64,000 nt of DNA, from positions 3,697-67,696 of the forward strand of contig CAZAFW010000004.1 of the NCBI GenBank assembly GCA_964484935.1, in the 5' to 3' direction. Shown in pieces: positions 54,037 to 62,372 of this stretch. The first letter of the stretch is position 1; every line of letters begins with the position of its first letter. The DNA comes from BM714 sp964484935 (GTDB lineage: Bacteria > Bacillota > Clostridia > Peptostreptococcales > BM714). Made by a program: the position numbers and the translations under genes. The notes under the pieces are model-generated. The model was not told the origin of the DNA. It made no database searches and was given only the letters and a program-made list of their open reading frames with translations.

Positions 54037-54903
54037 TCACTTCCCTATGTTGTTTTGTCTAGCGTAGTGGAAAAGGTACTGCTGAGCAAAACCCTTTAGT
54101 TCTCCGAAATAATCTTCTGCAAAAGCGCTTATTTCTTCGGGGCTGCTTTTTTTGTGGAGATAAAAATATTCCATGGTCCTTCTCACCCATACGTCTATAG
54201 GAAAGGTATCCATTTTTTTCATCGAAAAAAGGAGTATGCAATCTGAAACCTTGGGTCCTATCCCGCTCAAACAGACAAGCTCTTTCTTCGCGTCAGTCGT
54301 ATCCATTTGGCATACCAAATCAAGCCATTCGGATTTTTTCGAAACGGCCCTTGCCGCCCTCAGAATGTACTCGTCCCGGTATCCGGCTCCGCATGCCCTT
54401 ATGTCGGAAGCGCTTAGAGACGCAAGTCTCCCTGCCTCAGGAAAGGAGTACCGCCTCTTTCCTCCATACTCTCCGAGCTCGGCTCCGTAGTTTTCGCTGA
54501 GCTTTTCTACTATTCCCTTTATCCTAGCCATTCCATTGTTTGCAGATATTATAAATGAAATCAGAGTTTCCCAGGGGTCTTGGTTAAGTATCCTCATTCC
54601 ATGGCCGAATGATACGGCGTTTTCCATTGTTTCATCAAGCTCGGAAAGTTTTTTTTCAATCTCCGAGTATTTTCTGTTCAAATCGAAGTAATTCGACCAG
54701 ATATTTTCAAAATCCCCTTCTTCAATATTGTCAAAAACGATTTCATCACCGTCCTTTAGTACATTCAGCACTTTCCCGTGAGCCACACCTGTGTAGCTTC
54801 CGTCGGCCTCCCTGTTCCACCTGAAGCATTGTCCGCACTCGAATATGTGTCTGGGTTCGAAATCCGGTATTGTCATTTTCAATTTATTTTTGTCAGACTT
54901 CAT
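54037..54903 (-). CDS. 8-oxoguanine DNA glycosylase/AP lyase (OGG1-type)
   Basis: A base-excision repair enzyme of 288 residues. It has an N-terminal beta domain (PDFEPRHIFECGQCFRWN) typical of OGG1/AlkA-like enzymes, NQDPWETLISFIISANN, the helix-hairpin-helix CLSGIGPKVSDCILLF with the catalytic Lys, and FPIDVWVRR with the catalytic Asp. This pattern matches bacterial Ogg proteins that remove 8-oxoG. The ATG at 54903 has AAAGGA upstream; an upstream in-frame start would add 25 basic residues. It lies between a FmdB-like gene and copA. Confidence 0.88.
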   Translation of the reverse strand: MKSDKNKLKMTIPDFEPRHIFECGQCFRWNREADGSYTGVAHGKVLNVLKDGDEIVFDNIEEGDFENIWSNYFDLNRKYSEIEKKLSELDETMENAVSFGHGMRILNQDPWETLISFIISANNGMARIKGIVEKLSENYGAELGEYGGKRRYSFPEAGRLASLSASDIRACGAGYRDEYILRAARAVSKKSEWLDLVCQMDTTDAKKELVCLSGIGPKVSDCILLFSMKKMDTFPIDVWVRRTMEYFYLHKKSSPEEISAFAEDYFGELKGFAQQYLFHYARQNNIGK

Positions 54904-54953
54904 GCATTCAAATCCTTTCTTAAACTTTTTCCCAACGGGAATCAAAAGATTCC

Positions 54954-55139
54954 TCAGCCTCCCGATGAAGCGTTGCATGCTCCCTTTGATGTGTTCTTTG
55001 ACATGAATCCCGAAACAAGTTTTACTGAATCAGTTTTGCCGCAATATGGACAGGTTTTATTGCCGTCCTTGTCGGAAATGGATGAGAGCTTGTCGAAAGT
55101 CTGACCGCAAGCTTTGCATCTGTATTCGTAGACAGGCAT
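54954..55139 (-). CDS. FmdB-like zinc-ribbon protein
   Basis: A 61-residue protein with a four-cysteine zinc ribbon: MPVYEYRCKACGQTF, then CPYCG, and a short tail rich in Ser and Gly. The start MPVYEYRC is typical of the FmdB/CxxC_CxxC_SSSS family, whose role is unclear. The ATG at 55139 is preferred over a TTG three codons upstream, with GGAG 9 nt before. It precedes the glycosylase gene. Confidence 0.85.
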   Translation of the reverse strand: MPVYEYRCKACGQTFDKLSSISDKDGNKTCPYCGKTDSVKLVSGFMSKNTSKGACNASSGG

Positions 55140-55214
55140 TTTTAACAACTCCTTTCATTATTTTATTTTATACCCCCTTGGCGTATATTTCAAGCATACT
55201 TATTGTCACAATCA

Positions 55215-55243
55215 AAAGCCGACCACTTTTTAAATGGCCGGCT
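55215..55243 (-). terminator. intrinsic terminator after the MFS gene
   Basis: AGCCGGCCA/GTGGTCGGCT-type stem with an A-rich loop followed by TTTTGATT on the minus strand. Confidence 0.75.
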
Positions 55244-55263
55244 CTGTATTCAAATTATTTTTT

Positions 55264-56448
55264 TTAAGCGTCTTTAAGCAGCTTCAAGCTGAACGCTACA
55301 AGAAGAAATGCAGGCAACAGCAATATCTGCGTGGCTGCAGCCAATCCATAGAAATCCGAAATTCTTCCAATCAAAAGAAGTCCCATTGCGCCTATGCCTC
55401 CAGCAAAACCCATGACCCAGCCATAACTCGTGCTTGTATTGTCCGGCATTATGTCATGTGAAATGATTACAATCGGTGTATTGCTTGCGCTCAGCATTGT
55501 TCCAACGAACACAAAGGATGCGGCAGCCAAAAGACCTTCCCCAAATACAATCCCCAACATCATTATGAACGCAAGGGCGTTGAATGTCATCAGGCTTGCC
55601 CTGCTTCCATAGAGGTCGTTCATGACCCCTCCAAGCATTGTTCCCACAGGAACCATGAAAAGGTTTAGGGAAAGAAGCAGTCCCGCCATCTTCAAATCCA
55701 GTCCCTTCATTATCAAAATCTGTATCCCAAATGCCGTGAGACCCCTTCTTATAAAATTTTTATTCACGGACACGAGGCAAAGCACAAACAAATTCTTGAT
55801 GCCGGACAATATTGTTACTTTGACCTTTTGAGTTTTCTTGGATAATTCGGGTTTCAATTCAACTTCCCCAACCCCCGACCAATACATCAGTCCTGCGACA
55901 ATCATCCCGGGTATAACCAACAGCGCCAGGCTTTTAAGCCCGAAACCGTGCACAAGAGGCAGCGCCACAGCAGGCGCCACAGCTGCCGAAAGTCCTCCAA
56001 CGGTCATGAATACGGAAAGTATCTTCCCTTTCGATTCCCTCCCAAGCTTTACAACTGTCGATGTCCCCAATGGATGGAAAAGAGCCGATGCAAGCGCTCC
56101 AAGAGCAACAACCCCAAGCAGTATATAGTAGTTGCTTACCAATCCTGCGAAACTCATCCAAAAGGAAATCCATATTACCGACCATATGAGCAAGTATGAT
56201 TTGCCGTGCCTGTCAACAAAACTGCCGACAAATGGCTGCGCAAAAGACCCGAAACTTGTTATTACAAAAGCCAGCATTCCCTGCTGAGTCATGCTAAGAC
56301 CCAAATTCTGGGCAAAAATAAATGAAATCGGGGGAATTAGTCCGACATAAAAATCATTCATGAAGTGTCCGGCTGATATTGACGCCAACTTTTCAAATCT
56401 TTTTTTATACGGTTCTAAAACTTTTTTCTCGCTTAATGCAATATTCAT
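55264..56448 (-). CDS. MFS transporter, fosmidomycin-resistance-like
   Basis: A 394-residue major facilitator with 12 predicted helices. It resembles the Fsr (fosmidomycin resistance) group in ISAGHFMNDFYVGLIPPISFIF and GALASALFHPLGTSTVVKLG. Substrates of such exporters vary; drug efflux or sugar/amino-acid export are possible. AAGGG lies before the ATG. It diverges from the agmatinase-family gene. Confidence 0.85.
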   Translation of the reverse strand: MNIALSEKKVLEPYKKRFEKLASISAGHFMNDFYVGLIPPISFIFAQNLGLSMTQQGMLAFVITSFGSFAQPFVGSFVDRHGKSYLLIWSVIWISFWMSFAGLVSNYYILLGVVALGALASALFHPLGTSTVVKLGRESKGKILSVFMTVGGLSAAVAPAVALPLVHGFGLKSLALLVIPGMIVAGLMYWSGVGEVELKPELSKKTQKVKVTILSGIKNLFVLCLVSVNKNFIRRGLTAFGIQILIMKGLDLKMAGLLLSLNLFMVPVGTMLGGVMNDLYGSRASLMTFNALAFIMMLGIVFGEGLLAAASFVFVGTMLSASNTPIVIISHDIMPDNTSTSYGWVMGFAGGIGAMGLLLIGRISDFYGLAAATQILLLPAFLLVAFSLKLLKDA

Positions 56449-56571
56449 GTACCCTTCCTTTCAAAAATCCTCTGTGCATATTCTACCACAAAACGCTTTC
56501 AATTTAGGGATTCTTTATAAAACAACATAATCTGCTGATATAATGGAAGAAAAATGATGGGAGTGATTTAT

Positions 56572-57480
56572 ATGCACAATGACAAAAGCCTCTGGGCCGG
56601 GCTAAATAAACCTGACCTCGACATAGCAGAAGCGGATGTTGCCGTATTCGGCATACCTTTCGACGGCAGCGTGAGTTTCCGGGCTGGGGCTGCAGGCGGT
56701 CCCGATAAGCTCCGCGGCATAACACGCACAATAACACCCACAACCGAGCATCTTGAAAACTTTGAAAATCTGAAAGTAAAGGATATGGGAAATTTCGATA
56801 CCGGCACAAGAGAAGAAATTTTCGAAAAAGTAGAGCTTGCGACCGAAAAACTCGTGAAGGCAGGAACATTCTTCACCATGATAGGAGGGGACCATTCAGT
56901 TACTATCCCGGTTTTGAGAGGTATAGACAAGGCTCTCGACGAGCCTTTCGGAATAATACATCTCGATGCCCATTTCGATATATGCGACGAGCTTGGCGGC
57001 GACAAGCTTTCACACGGATGCACCGAAAGACGGGCCCTTGAACTTGAAAACATAACCGGTCCCGAAAACTTCTTCTTTATCGGTGTCCGCTCGATAGAAA
57101 TGGACGAATTTCATTTTATAAAAGGAAAGGACTTTTCAATAATAAGCGCGCACGATTTCAACAAGCTCGGCGTTTCCGCAGTTGTGGATAAGGTGAAGCA
57201 AGGCATGCGGCATTTCAACAAAATCTACCTGACTGTGGATATCGACTGCCTTGACCCTGCATTCGCTGCGGGAACCGGAACTCCCCAATTCGGCGGAATG
57301 ACTTCACGCGAGCTTCTGGATCTTCTTATTGGCCTATTCGACCTTCCCATAATAGGATTCGATGTGGTTGAAGTCGCCCCTTCGCTGGATCCTTCATTGA
57401 CCTCTGTTTTCGCCGCGCGCAAAATAGTGACGGAATGCTGGGGGCACCATTGGCGAAAAAACAAGCTCGGAGCCTTATAG
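56572..57480 (+). CDS. agmatinase/arginase-family ureohydrolase
   Basis: A 302-residue binuclear manganese hydrolase. Metal ligands are seen in GGDHSVT, HLDAHFDICDE and VDIDCLDPAFAAGTGTPQFGG. The length and sequence fit agmatinase (agmatine to putrescine and urea) or a related guanidino-acid hydrolase, but specificity is not certain. The ATG at 56572 (MHNDKSLWAGL) has GGGAG 8 nt upstream; a TATAAT lies about 32 nt upstream of it. A 14-bp hairpin overlaps the stop codon. No other polyamine genes are adjacent. Confidence 0.88.
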   Translation: MHNDKSLWAGLNKPDLDIAEADVAVFGIPFDGSVSFRAGAAGGPDKLRGITRTITPTTEHLENFENLKVKDMGNFDTGTREEIFEKVELATEKLVKAGTFFTMIGGDHSVTIPVLRGIDKALDEPFGIIHLDAHFDICDELGGDKLSHGCTERRALELENITGPENFFFIGVRSIEMDEFHFIKGKDFSIISAHDFNKLGVSAVVDKVKQGMRHFNKIYLTVDIDCLDPAFAAGTGTPQFGGMTSRELLDLLIGLFDLPIIGFDVVEVAPSLDPSLTSVFAARKIVTECWGHHWRKNKLGAL

Positions 57481-57493
57481 CTCCGAGCTTGTT
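57460..57493. terminator. bidirectional terminator between the agmatinase and DUF2164 genes
   Basis: AACAAGCTCGGAGC/GCTCCGAGCTTGTT perfect 14-bp stem with a 6-nt loop that includes the agmatinase stop codon. T-runs are present on both strands (TTTTTT on the minus side). Confidence 0.85.
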
Positions 57494-57496
57494 TTG

Positions 57497-57727
57497 CTAT
57501 AATTGCAAACCATACATGTCCTCAAGTTTCTCGCTTATGTACAAATTGGCGTCTTCAAGCCCCTAGTTGTAAATGTCAGGAGCAATCTTTTCAATAAAAA
57601 AATCCAAAATCAGCTGCGCTCCCAAGTCGCCCAAATCCTCACCTCGCTCTTGCATAAAAAATTTCTTGATTTGGCTTATAATTGCTTTTTTCCTGTCGTC
57701 CTTTATTGCAATTCTCTTTTGAGTCAT
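57497..57727 (-). pseudogene. DUF2164 protein gene with an in-frame amber codon
   Basis: A small DUF2164 protein (function unknown) of 76 codons from the ATG at 57727 (AAGGGGTG upstream). The family body is clear: KDDRKKAIISQIKKFFMQERGEDLGDLGAQLILDFF. At codon 55, where the family usually has Gln in YNQGxEDA, there is TAG (57563-57565), after which GLEDANLYISEKLEDMYG continues to a normal TAG stop. It reads as a single CAG-to-TAG change in an otherwise intact gene. Nonsense mutation, sequencing error or read-through are possible; the last 21 residues would be lost without read-through. Confidence 0.8.
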
Positions 57728-57853
57728 TACAAACACCCCTTTATTGAAACACTCCGCACTATAAACAATGGAATTTTCAATCATAATCGAAAATAAAAGC
57801 CTCCCTTCTTTGTCTTCATTCTACAACATCGAAGCGAGGCATTTCAATTAATG

Positions 57854-58276
57854 TCATTTCAGAATTTCCACGTATTTGTGGGCGTAACTGAGGTCGCTGA
57901 ATCCAAGCTTCTTGTAAAAAGGCTTGGCATTCGTGGTTTTGAGGCGCCACTGCGGTATGTCGGCCAAATCGGGATGATCCAGAATGCTCTCTATAATCCA
58001 GCTTCCAAAACCCTTTCCCTGGAAATTTTCGTCAATCACCACATCGCTAATATATGCAAAAGTCGCATAATCTGTTATAACCCTGGCAAATCCAATTTGC
58101 CAGCCATCGCTCAGAATTCCAAAGCACATGGAATTCTTTATTGATTTTTCTATTGTTTCCTTTGGCCTGTCGCAGGCCCAGTGTGTCGACCATAGAAGCC
58201 CGCAAATATGCTCTATGTTCATTTCTTTTTTATCGGTTGTAACTTTATATTCCGGTTCAATTTTAAGAGCAAGCAT
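57854..58276 (-). CDS. GNAT-family N-acetyltransferase
   Basis: A 140-residue acetyltransferase of the GCN5 superfamily. The acetyl-CoA site is YISDVVIDENFQGKGFGSWIIESIL, and the end SDLSYAHKYVEIL is typical of stand-alone small forms. Substrate unknown. GGAGG lies 6 nt before the ATG. It is probably a single-gene transcript. Confidence 0.88.
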   Translation of the reverse strand: MLALKIEPEYKVTTDKKEMNIEHICGLLWSTHWACDRPKETIEKSIKNSMCFGILSDGWQIGFARVITDYATFAYISDVVIDENFQGKGFGSWIIESILDHPDLADIPQWRLKTTNAKPFYKKLGFSDLSYAHKYVEILK

Positions 58277-58490
58277 AAAAATACCTCCGTATTCAAAATT
58301 CTATTTCGTATTATTATATATTGTATTGCATATTTATGCAAGGATTAATTGAACTTATTTTGTTGGCTTGCATTTTTTTTGAATGCATTCACAAAAATGA
58401 GTATTCCATAATTTTGTGGGTATCGTGTTAATGGACGCATATAAATAATGCTGTCCAGACCTTCGAAGAGGGTTATTGGGAATGGTTCTA

Positions 58491-58538
58491 CAAACAAAAC
58501 AGACAAGCGCCTGCAAAGGCGCTTGTCTGTTTTGTTTG
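58491..58538. terminator. 21-bp perfect inverted repeat, terminator of the SOUL gene
   Basis: CAAACAAAACAGACAAGCGCC and its exact complement flank TGCAAA. T-rich arms make it a terminator in either direction; it lies 14 nt after the SOUL gene stop on the minus strand. No gene was found in the 58277-58490 remainder of the gap. Confidence 0.88.
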
Positions 58539-58552
58539 TGCAATACGAATAT

Positions 58553-59071
58553 TTACTTTTCTATTTTTCGCACTTCGTAGAGTATCTCGTTTCTCCTTAG
58601 AAAAGGAGGGGTGAATGGCGGATTGTATCTTGCAACTATGGCATTTGAAACAATTTCATAGCCTTTTGATTCCAGCCAAAGTCTGAGATGCCCACCCATA
58701 TTCAAGAATTTTTCCTGTTTCCATGAGCCGGTGAAACGTATTGCCCCGTAAGTTCCTTTGGGCACACGCCTTATTTGCACAGCCTTGTCGATTGGTTGAG
58801 GCAATTCCTCAAAATTATGCTCTTTGGGCATGACAAAAGATGTCTTTACAAAATTGTCTTCCATTTCACTCAAGACGGGGGAAGTCATGGATATTTTTTC
58901 AGACGACTCGTTTCCACCGCTTATATAGCGGAATATATCGTTGAACCCGCTGTCCATAACATTTTTCCCCTCTTTTTTTATTTCAGCAACATTGAAACCT
59001 TCATATCGCCGGATTTCCATTGCTTCTTCTTTTAAAAGAATATCATAATCAATCTGCTCGACAAGCGGCAT
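58553..59071 (-). CDS. SOUL heme-binding family protein
   Basis: A 172-residue SOUL/HEBP-type protein. Family features are YEIRRYEGFNVAEI-like MEIRRYEGFNVAEI, GFNDIFRYISGGNESSEKISMTSPVL, and FTPPFLRRNEI near the end. Such proteins bind heme or tetrapyrroles in eukaryotes; bacterial function is unknown. The ATG at 59071 is chosen as GGAG is 9 nt upstream. It is upstream of nothing recognisable and downstream of pflA on the same strand, but a terminator separates them. Confidence 0.87.
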   Translation of the reverse strand: MPLVEQIDYDILLKEEAMEIRRYEGFNVAEIKKEGKNVMDSGFNDIFRYISGGNESSEKISMTSPVLSEMEDNFVKTSFVMPKEHNFEELPQPIDKAVQIRRVPKGTYGAIRFTGSWKQEKFLNMGGHLRLWLESKGYEIVSNAIVARYNPPFTPPFLRRNEILYEVRKIEK

Positions 59072-59135
59072 TATAATCATCTCCTTTAATTGATTGATAC
59101 CCTTTTGAACTCAAATTTCCCACCGGCAGCAAAAA

Positions 59136-59160
59136 AACAGCCGTCTATAAACCGGCTGTT
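59136..59160 (-). terminator. intrinsic terminator overlapping the pflA stop
   Basis: AACAGCCG/CGGCTGTT 8-bp stem followed by TTTTTT on the minus strand. The 5' arm lies inside the last codons of pflA. Confidence 0.88.
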
Positions 59161-59861
59161 TCCCTAAGCTTTTTTTGATAATATTCAACTTTTTCAGCAT
59201 TCATGGGAAGAAGGCCTTGCAGGCGGTAAGCAATTCCCATCGATTGGTATTTTGAAACGCCCAAATTGTGGTATGGGAGCAGTTCAATCTTTTCGACTCT
59301 GTCGAATTTCCGGATCATTCCCCCAAGCTTTTTCATGTGTTCGTTTCCGTCGGTCATTCCCGGCACAACGACATGCCTGATCCAAACCTTCTTGCCGGAT
59401 TCGTTAACAGCATGGGCAAACTTATAGAATTCGCCTATGTCTCCCCCTGCAAGCTGTCTGTAGCCTGCGCGGTCAACATGTTTTATGTCCAGTATGACGA
59501 GATCCGTATACTTGAGTATTTCCTCATACCGTCCAATGCCGAAACCTGCTGTGTCGAGAGCTGTATGAATTCCTGCTCTCTTGCATTTCTTTAGGAAGTC
59601 AATCAAAAAGTCGGGCTGCATGAGAGGCTCGCCTCCTGAACAAGTGACTCCTCCTCCCGAACGGTCGAAGTAGTGCTTGAATCTCAGAGCTTTTTGCAAA
59701 ATCTCTTCCGATTCCATTTCCATGCCGCCGCCAAGCTTCCATGTGTCGGGATTGTGGCAATAAGCGCATCTCAGTCTGCATCCCTGAAAAAATGACACGA
59801 ATCTTATTCCCGGTCCGTCATTTAGCCCCAATGTTTCTATTGAATGGATTTTCCCCTTCAT
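59145..59861 (-). CDS. pflA: pyruvate formate-lyase-activating enzyme
   Basis: A radical-SAM enzyme of 238 residues that makes the glycyl radical in PflB. The cluster motif CRLRCAYC (C-x3-C-x2-C) lies near residue 30, with CHNPDTW after it and GGGVTCSGGEPLMQ for SAM binding. AAGGAG lies before the ATG at 59861, 15 nt downstream of pflB. The terminator hairpin overlaps its stop codon. Confidence 0.97.
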   Translation of the reverse strand: MKGKIHSIETLGLNDGPGIRFVSFFQGCRLRCAYCHNPDTWKLGGGMEMESEEILQKALRFKHYFDRSGGGVTCSGGEPLMQPDFLIDFLKKCKRAGIHTALDTAGFGIGRYEEILKYTDLVILDIKHVDRAGYRQLAGGDIGEFYKFAHAVNESGKKVWIRHVVVPGMTDGNEHMKKLGGMIRKFDRVEKIELLPYHNLGVSKYQSMGIAYRLQGLLPMNAEKVEYYQKKLRETAGL

Positions 59862-59876
59862 GGCAAACTCCTTTCT

Positions 59877-62105
59877 TTAAAGACTTTCGTGGAATGTTCT
59901 TTGAATTACTTCCATTTGCTGCTTTCTGGTCAACCTGTTGAAATGCACAGCATATCCGGAAACCCTTATCGTCAGGGACGGATATTTTTCGGGATGGTCC
60001 ATCGCTTCCAGCAATATCTCCCTGTTCATTACATTCACATTCAAATGGTGAGCCCCCTGGCTGAAATACCCGTCAAGGATCCATGCCAGGTTGCGCTTTC
60101 TGTCTTTTGAATCTTTGCCGAGTGCCGCAGGAACTATTGAAAAGGTGTTGGATATGCCGTCTTCACAAACATTTCTGTATGGAATCTTGGCCACCGAATT
60201 CAGGGAAGCGAGACTCCCGCTTTTGTCCCTTCCGTGCATCGGATTGGCCCCGGGAGCGAAAGCCTCTCCCATCTTCCTTCCATCCGGTGTGGATCCCGTT
60301 TTTTCTCCGTATACTACATTCGATGTTATTGTCAGAACAGAAAGCGTATGCTTTGCATTCCTGTAAGTCTTATGCTTTTTCAATTCATCCGAAAACTTCT
60401 TCAGTATTTCCACTGCAATATCGTCAACGCTGTCGTCGTCATTTCCGTATGCCGGATAATCTCCATCTATTTCAAAATCGACAGCTATTCCGTCCTCCCT
60501 GATTGGTCTGACTGAGGCGTATTTGATGGCGCTGAGCGAATCGGCTGCAACCGAAAGGCCTGCCACCCCGAATGCCATAAGCCTTTCGACCCTTGTATCG
60601 TGGAGCGCCATCTGTCCGGCTTCATATGCGTATTTGTCATGCATGTAGTGTATTATGTTCATTGTATTGACATATAGCTCGGCAATCTTTTCAAGCACCT
60701 TGAAGTAATTTTCCTTAACCGTTTCAAAATCAAGCAATTCCTCTTCTATGGGTTCTATGCCTTGGATTATTTGCACTCTCTTCTTCTCATCAACGCCTCC
60801 GTTGATTGCGTATAGAAGCGATTTGGCAAGATTGCATCTGGCCCCGAAAAACTGCATCTGCTTCCCTATGGACATTGCCGAAACGCAACAAGCTATTCCG
60901 TAGTCGTCTCCGTAGACCGGTCTCATCAGCTCGTCGCTCTCATATTGAAGCGCAGCGCTCTTTATTGACATTTCCGTGCAATATGTCTTGAAAGCCTCCG
61001 GAAGCCTCTCGGACCAAAGTACGGTCATATTGGGTTCGGGAGCCGGGCCGAGATTGTCAAGAGTATGAAGGAACCTGTAGGACGTCTTTGTGACAAGAGT
61101 CCTTCCGTCTATTCCCATTCCTCCAATCGACTCCGTGATCCAGTTTGGGTCGCCGGCAAACAATTCGTTGTATTCCGGAGTCCTAAGGTGCCTGGCCAAA
61201 CGCAATTTTATTACAAATTGGTCAATAAGCTCCTGCGCCTGACTCTCTGAAATAAGCTTTCTTTCCTTGTCTCTCTCTATATATATGTCCAGGAATGTGC
61301 CGGTTCGTCCCAAAGACATCGCCGCTCCGTTGTTTTCCTTTATACCTGCCAAATAGCCAAAATACAGGTACTGAACTGCTTCAGCCGCATTTGTTGCAGG
61401 CTTGGATATGTCGAAGCCATAAGAATCGGCCATCGCCTTCATGGCTTTCAGGGCCCGCAACTGATCGGACACCTCTTCCCTGAGCCTTATGGAATCCTCT
61501 GTCATGGCATTTTTCATTTCACCAATGTCGCACTTTTTTCTTTCAACAAGAAAATCGATTCCATAAAGCGGAATCCTCCTGTAATCGCCGATTATCCTTC
61601 CCCTTCCGTAGGCATCGGGAAGGCCCGTCAGAAGCCCGGCACTTCTCGCTTTTCTCATTTCAGGCGTGTAGACGTCGAAAACCCCGTCGTTATGAGTTTT
61701 TCTGACACTCTTTAAAACCGAAAGCGTTTCTTCATCGAAAGCATATCCATAGTCCGCAAGCGCCTCGTCCGCCATCCGCAAGCCTCCGTAAAAATTGACC
61801 ATTCGCTTTAGCGGCGCGTCGGTCTGAAGGCCTACAATAGTCTCGTTCTCCCTGTCTATGTAGCCGGGTTTGAAATTGTCGATTCCTGAAAAATGCTCTG
61901 TATCGATATCCAAAACGCCCTTCTTTTGCTCCAATACAAGCAAATCCTCGCATTTGCCCCAAAGATTTTTTGTCTTTTCCGTCGCTTCCGCGAGAAAGCT
62001 TTCATTTCCCTCATAAGGGATATAGTTTTTTTGTATGAAGTCCCTGACATCCACTTCCTCTGTCCAGACTCCCTCTATGAAACCTTCCCATTCTTTTTTT
62101 TCCAT
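59877..62105 (-). CDS. pflB: formate C-acetyltransferase (pyruvate formate-lyase)
   Basis: A glycyl-radical enzyme of 742 residues that splits pyruvate with CoA into acetyl-CoA and formate, which in anaerobes also supplies formate for one-carbon and purine synthesis. The adjacent active-site cysteines are in YGIACCVSAM (about 415-425); the radical Gly is in RVSGYAVHFN near the C-terminus (about 717). GAGGGGG lies before the ATG. A ZTP riboswitch and terminator precede it, tying expression to purine/folate state. Confidence 0.98.
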   Translation of the reverse strand: MEKKEWEGFIEGVWTEEVDVRDFIQKNYIPYEGNESFLAEATEKTKNLWGKCEDLLVLEQKKGVLDIDTEHFSGIDNFKPGYIDRENETIVGLQTDAPLKRMVNFYGGLRMADEALADYGYAFDEETLSVLKSVRKTHNDGVFDVYTPEMRKARSAGLLTGLPDAYGRGRIIGDYRRIPLYGIDFLVERKKCDIGEMKNAMTEDSIRLREEVSDQLRALKAMKAMADSYGFDISKPATNAAEAVQYLYFGYLAGIKENNGAAMSLGRTGTFLDIYIERDKERKLISESQAQELIDQFVIKLRLARHLRTPEYNELFAGDPNWITESIGGMGIDGRTLVTKTSYRFLHTLDNLGPAPEPNMTVLWSERLPEAFKTYCTEMSIKSAALQYESDELMRPVYGDDYGIACCVSAMSIGKQMQFFGARCNLAKSLLYAINGGVDEKKRVQIIQGIEPIEEELLDFETVKENYFKVLEKIAELYVNTMNIIHYMHDKYAYEAGQMALHDTRVERLMAFGVAGLSVAADSLSAIKYASVRPIREDGIAVDFEIDGDYPAYGNDDDSVDDIAVEILKKFSDELKKHKTYRNAKHTLSVLTITSNVVYGEKTGSTPDGRKMGEAFAPGANPMHGRDKSGSLASLNSVAKIPYRNVCEDGISNTFSIVPAALGKDSKDRKRNLAWILDGYFSQGAHHLNVNVMNREILLEAMDHPEKYPSLTIRVSGYAVHFNRLTRKQQMEVIQRTFHESL

Positions 62106-62156
62106 AAAAAAATCCCCCTCGACAATTACTCATCAAGCCCGGGGTTCTTCAAAAAC

Positions 62157-62195
62157 AAAGACCGCCCGGACTTATCGCCCAGGCGGTCGGCTTTG
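62157..62195 (-). terminator. ZTP-riboswitch-controlled terminator
   Basis: AAAG-CCGACCGCC paired with GGGCGGT-CTTT, with TTTGTTTTTG after it on the minus strand. It overlaps the 3' part of the ZTP aptamer, as expected if ligand binding prevents termination. Confidence 0.85.
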
Positions 62196-62245
62196 TTTAA
62201 ATCACACTCCATGTGGTTGATTCCACTTCCGCCAGTCATGTGATT
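62175..62245 (-). promoter_or_regulatory. ZTP/ZMP (pfl) riboswitch controlling pflB-pflA
   Basis: Minus-strand RNA: ACTGGCGGA, GTGGAATCAACCAC hairpin, ATGGAGTGTGAT, then GCCGACCGCCTGGGC, in the order and with the spacing of the pfl motif. These RNAs sense the folate-stress signal ZTP/ZMP and turn genes for one-carbon and purine metabolism on. Confidence 0.93.
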
Positions 62246-62275
62246 GGTTCATCATATATCTTTTATTGTATCTAC

Positions 62276-62304
62276 ATGATAGCAATTTCTTAACATTATG
62301 TCAA
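62276..62304 (-). promoter_or_regulatory. promoter of pflB-pflA
   Basis: Minus strand TTGACA (62299-62304), 17-nt spacer, TATCAT (62276-62281), about 30 nt upstream of the riboswitch. Confidence 0.8.
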
Positions 62305-62372
62305 TATGTTTTTTGTAATATTCGTGTATAGGTTTGTTTTTAGTGATATTCGCAGGATAATGTTCGTGTTTA

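Noticed and set aside
56504..57053. Minus-strand frames opposite the agmatinase gene
   Set aside because: They are antisense to a gene with complete metal-binding motifs.
57563..57565. Pyrrolysine at the DUF2164 amber codon
   Set aside because: The family has Gln at this site, no pyl genes are visible here, and TAG is used as a normal stop by several genes in the window.
58355..58543. 62-codon minus-strand frame
   Set aside because: It overlaps the 21-bp terminator palindrome and has no ribosome binding site or family character.
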